Shown piece by piece: positions 12,544 to 12,578 of a stretch of DNA of 12,578 nucleotides. The stretch's first letter is position 1; each line of letters opens with the position of its first letter. The stretch is from positions 1 to 12,578 of the forward strand of contig JBOHPP010000164.1 in the NCBI GenBank assembly GCA_050731755.1, given 5' to 3'. The DNA is from JBOHPP01 sp050731755. Its GTDB lineage: Bacteria; Methylomirabilota; Methylomirabilia; Rokubacteriales; CSP1-6. The notes beneath the pieces are model-generated. The model was not told where the DNA came from, did no database searches, and saw nothing but the letters and a program-made list of their open reading frames with translations. The translations under genes were made by a program, and so were the position numbers.

Positions 12544-12578
12544 ATGGCGCGCACCTACAACGTCATCGACGCCGATGG
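12544..12578 (+). CDS. Amidohydrolase-family protein, N-terminal fragment (runs off window)
   Basis: Only MARTYNVIDADG is present, following a near-perfect ribosome site (AAGGAGG, 6 bases before the ATG). The opening VIDADGH is typical of the amidohydrolase-2 (TIM-barrel metal-dependent hydrolase/decarboxylase) family, where Asp and the expected next His are metal ligands. With 11 codons the call is suggestive only. It would be the next gene of the same catabolic cluster. Confidence 0.5.
   Translation, partial: MARTYNVIDAD

Noticed and set aside
1..12578. CRISPR arrays, tRNA or rRNA genes, insertion sequences
   Set aside because: No regularly spaced repeats, cloverleaf-like segments, transposase motifs or flanking terminal repeats were found on reading both strands.

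Overview
The window is high-GC bacterial DNA with dense, short-gap gene packing. Its mix of genes is a PQQ-dependent alcohol dehydrogenase, luciferase-like and F420-type oxidoreductases, CaiB/BaiF CoA-transferase, thiamine-diphosphate enzyme, carboxymuconolactone-decarboxylase-like protein and amidohydrolase. That mix recalls soil or subsurface lineages such as Candidatus Rokubacteria/Methylomirabilota. This assignment is inference from gene content; no marker gene is present.

Left part (1-1211): the 5' end of an exported PQQ-dependent dehydrogenase runs off the left edge on the minus strand, with its own sigma70-like promoter. Beyond it lies a decayed N-terminal stub of an ABC-transporter substrate-binding protein. 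A BrnT-BrnA toxin-antitoxin module abuts the stub. Its promoter/operator is well preserved and its antitoxin intact, but the toxin frame is broken by one in-frame amber codon.

Middle left (1219-3525): a MenC/N-acylamino-acid-racemase-like enolase-superfamily enzyme is followed, on the same strand, by a separate pair. This pair is a small one-helix membrane protein of unknown function and a type IV pilin-like protein, preceded by a near-consensus sigma54 (-24/-12) promoter.

Centre (3526-8177): a zinc alcohol dehydrogenase stands alone. A luciferase-like monooxygenase and a CMD/AhpD-like protein form a minus-strand pair, divergent from a thiamine-diphosphate enzyme of the oxalyl-CoA decarboxylase / 2-hydroxyacyl-CoA lyase type.

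Right (8178-12578): a VapC PIN-domain remnant and a Uma2-family protein precede a tight plus-strand run: quinone-oxidoreductase-like MDR, DJ-1/PfpI (isonitrile-hydratase-like), F420/PPOX-type split-barrel protein and a formyl-CoA-transferase-like CaiB protein. After two hairpins comes the start of an amidohydrolase. Spacings of 1, 19 and 7 bases suggest one catabolic operon of unknown substrate.

I see no rRNA, tRNA, CRISPR, complete mobile element or obviously novel defence system. The most informative points are the amber-interrupted BrnT beside its intact antitoxin, the operator in the BrnTA promoter spacer, and the sigma54-type promoter at the pilin pair.
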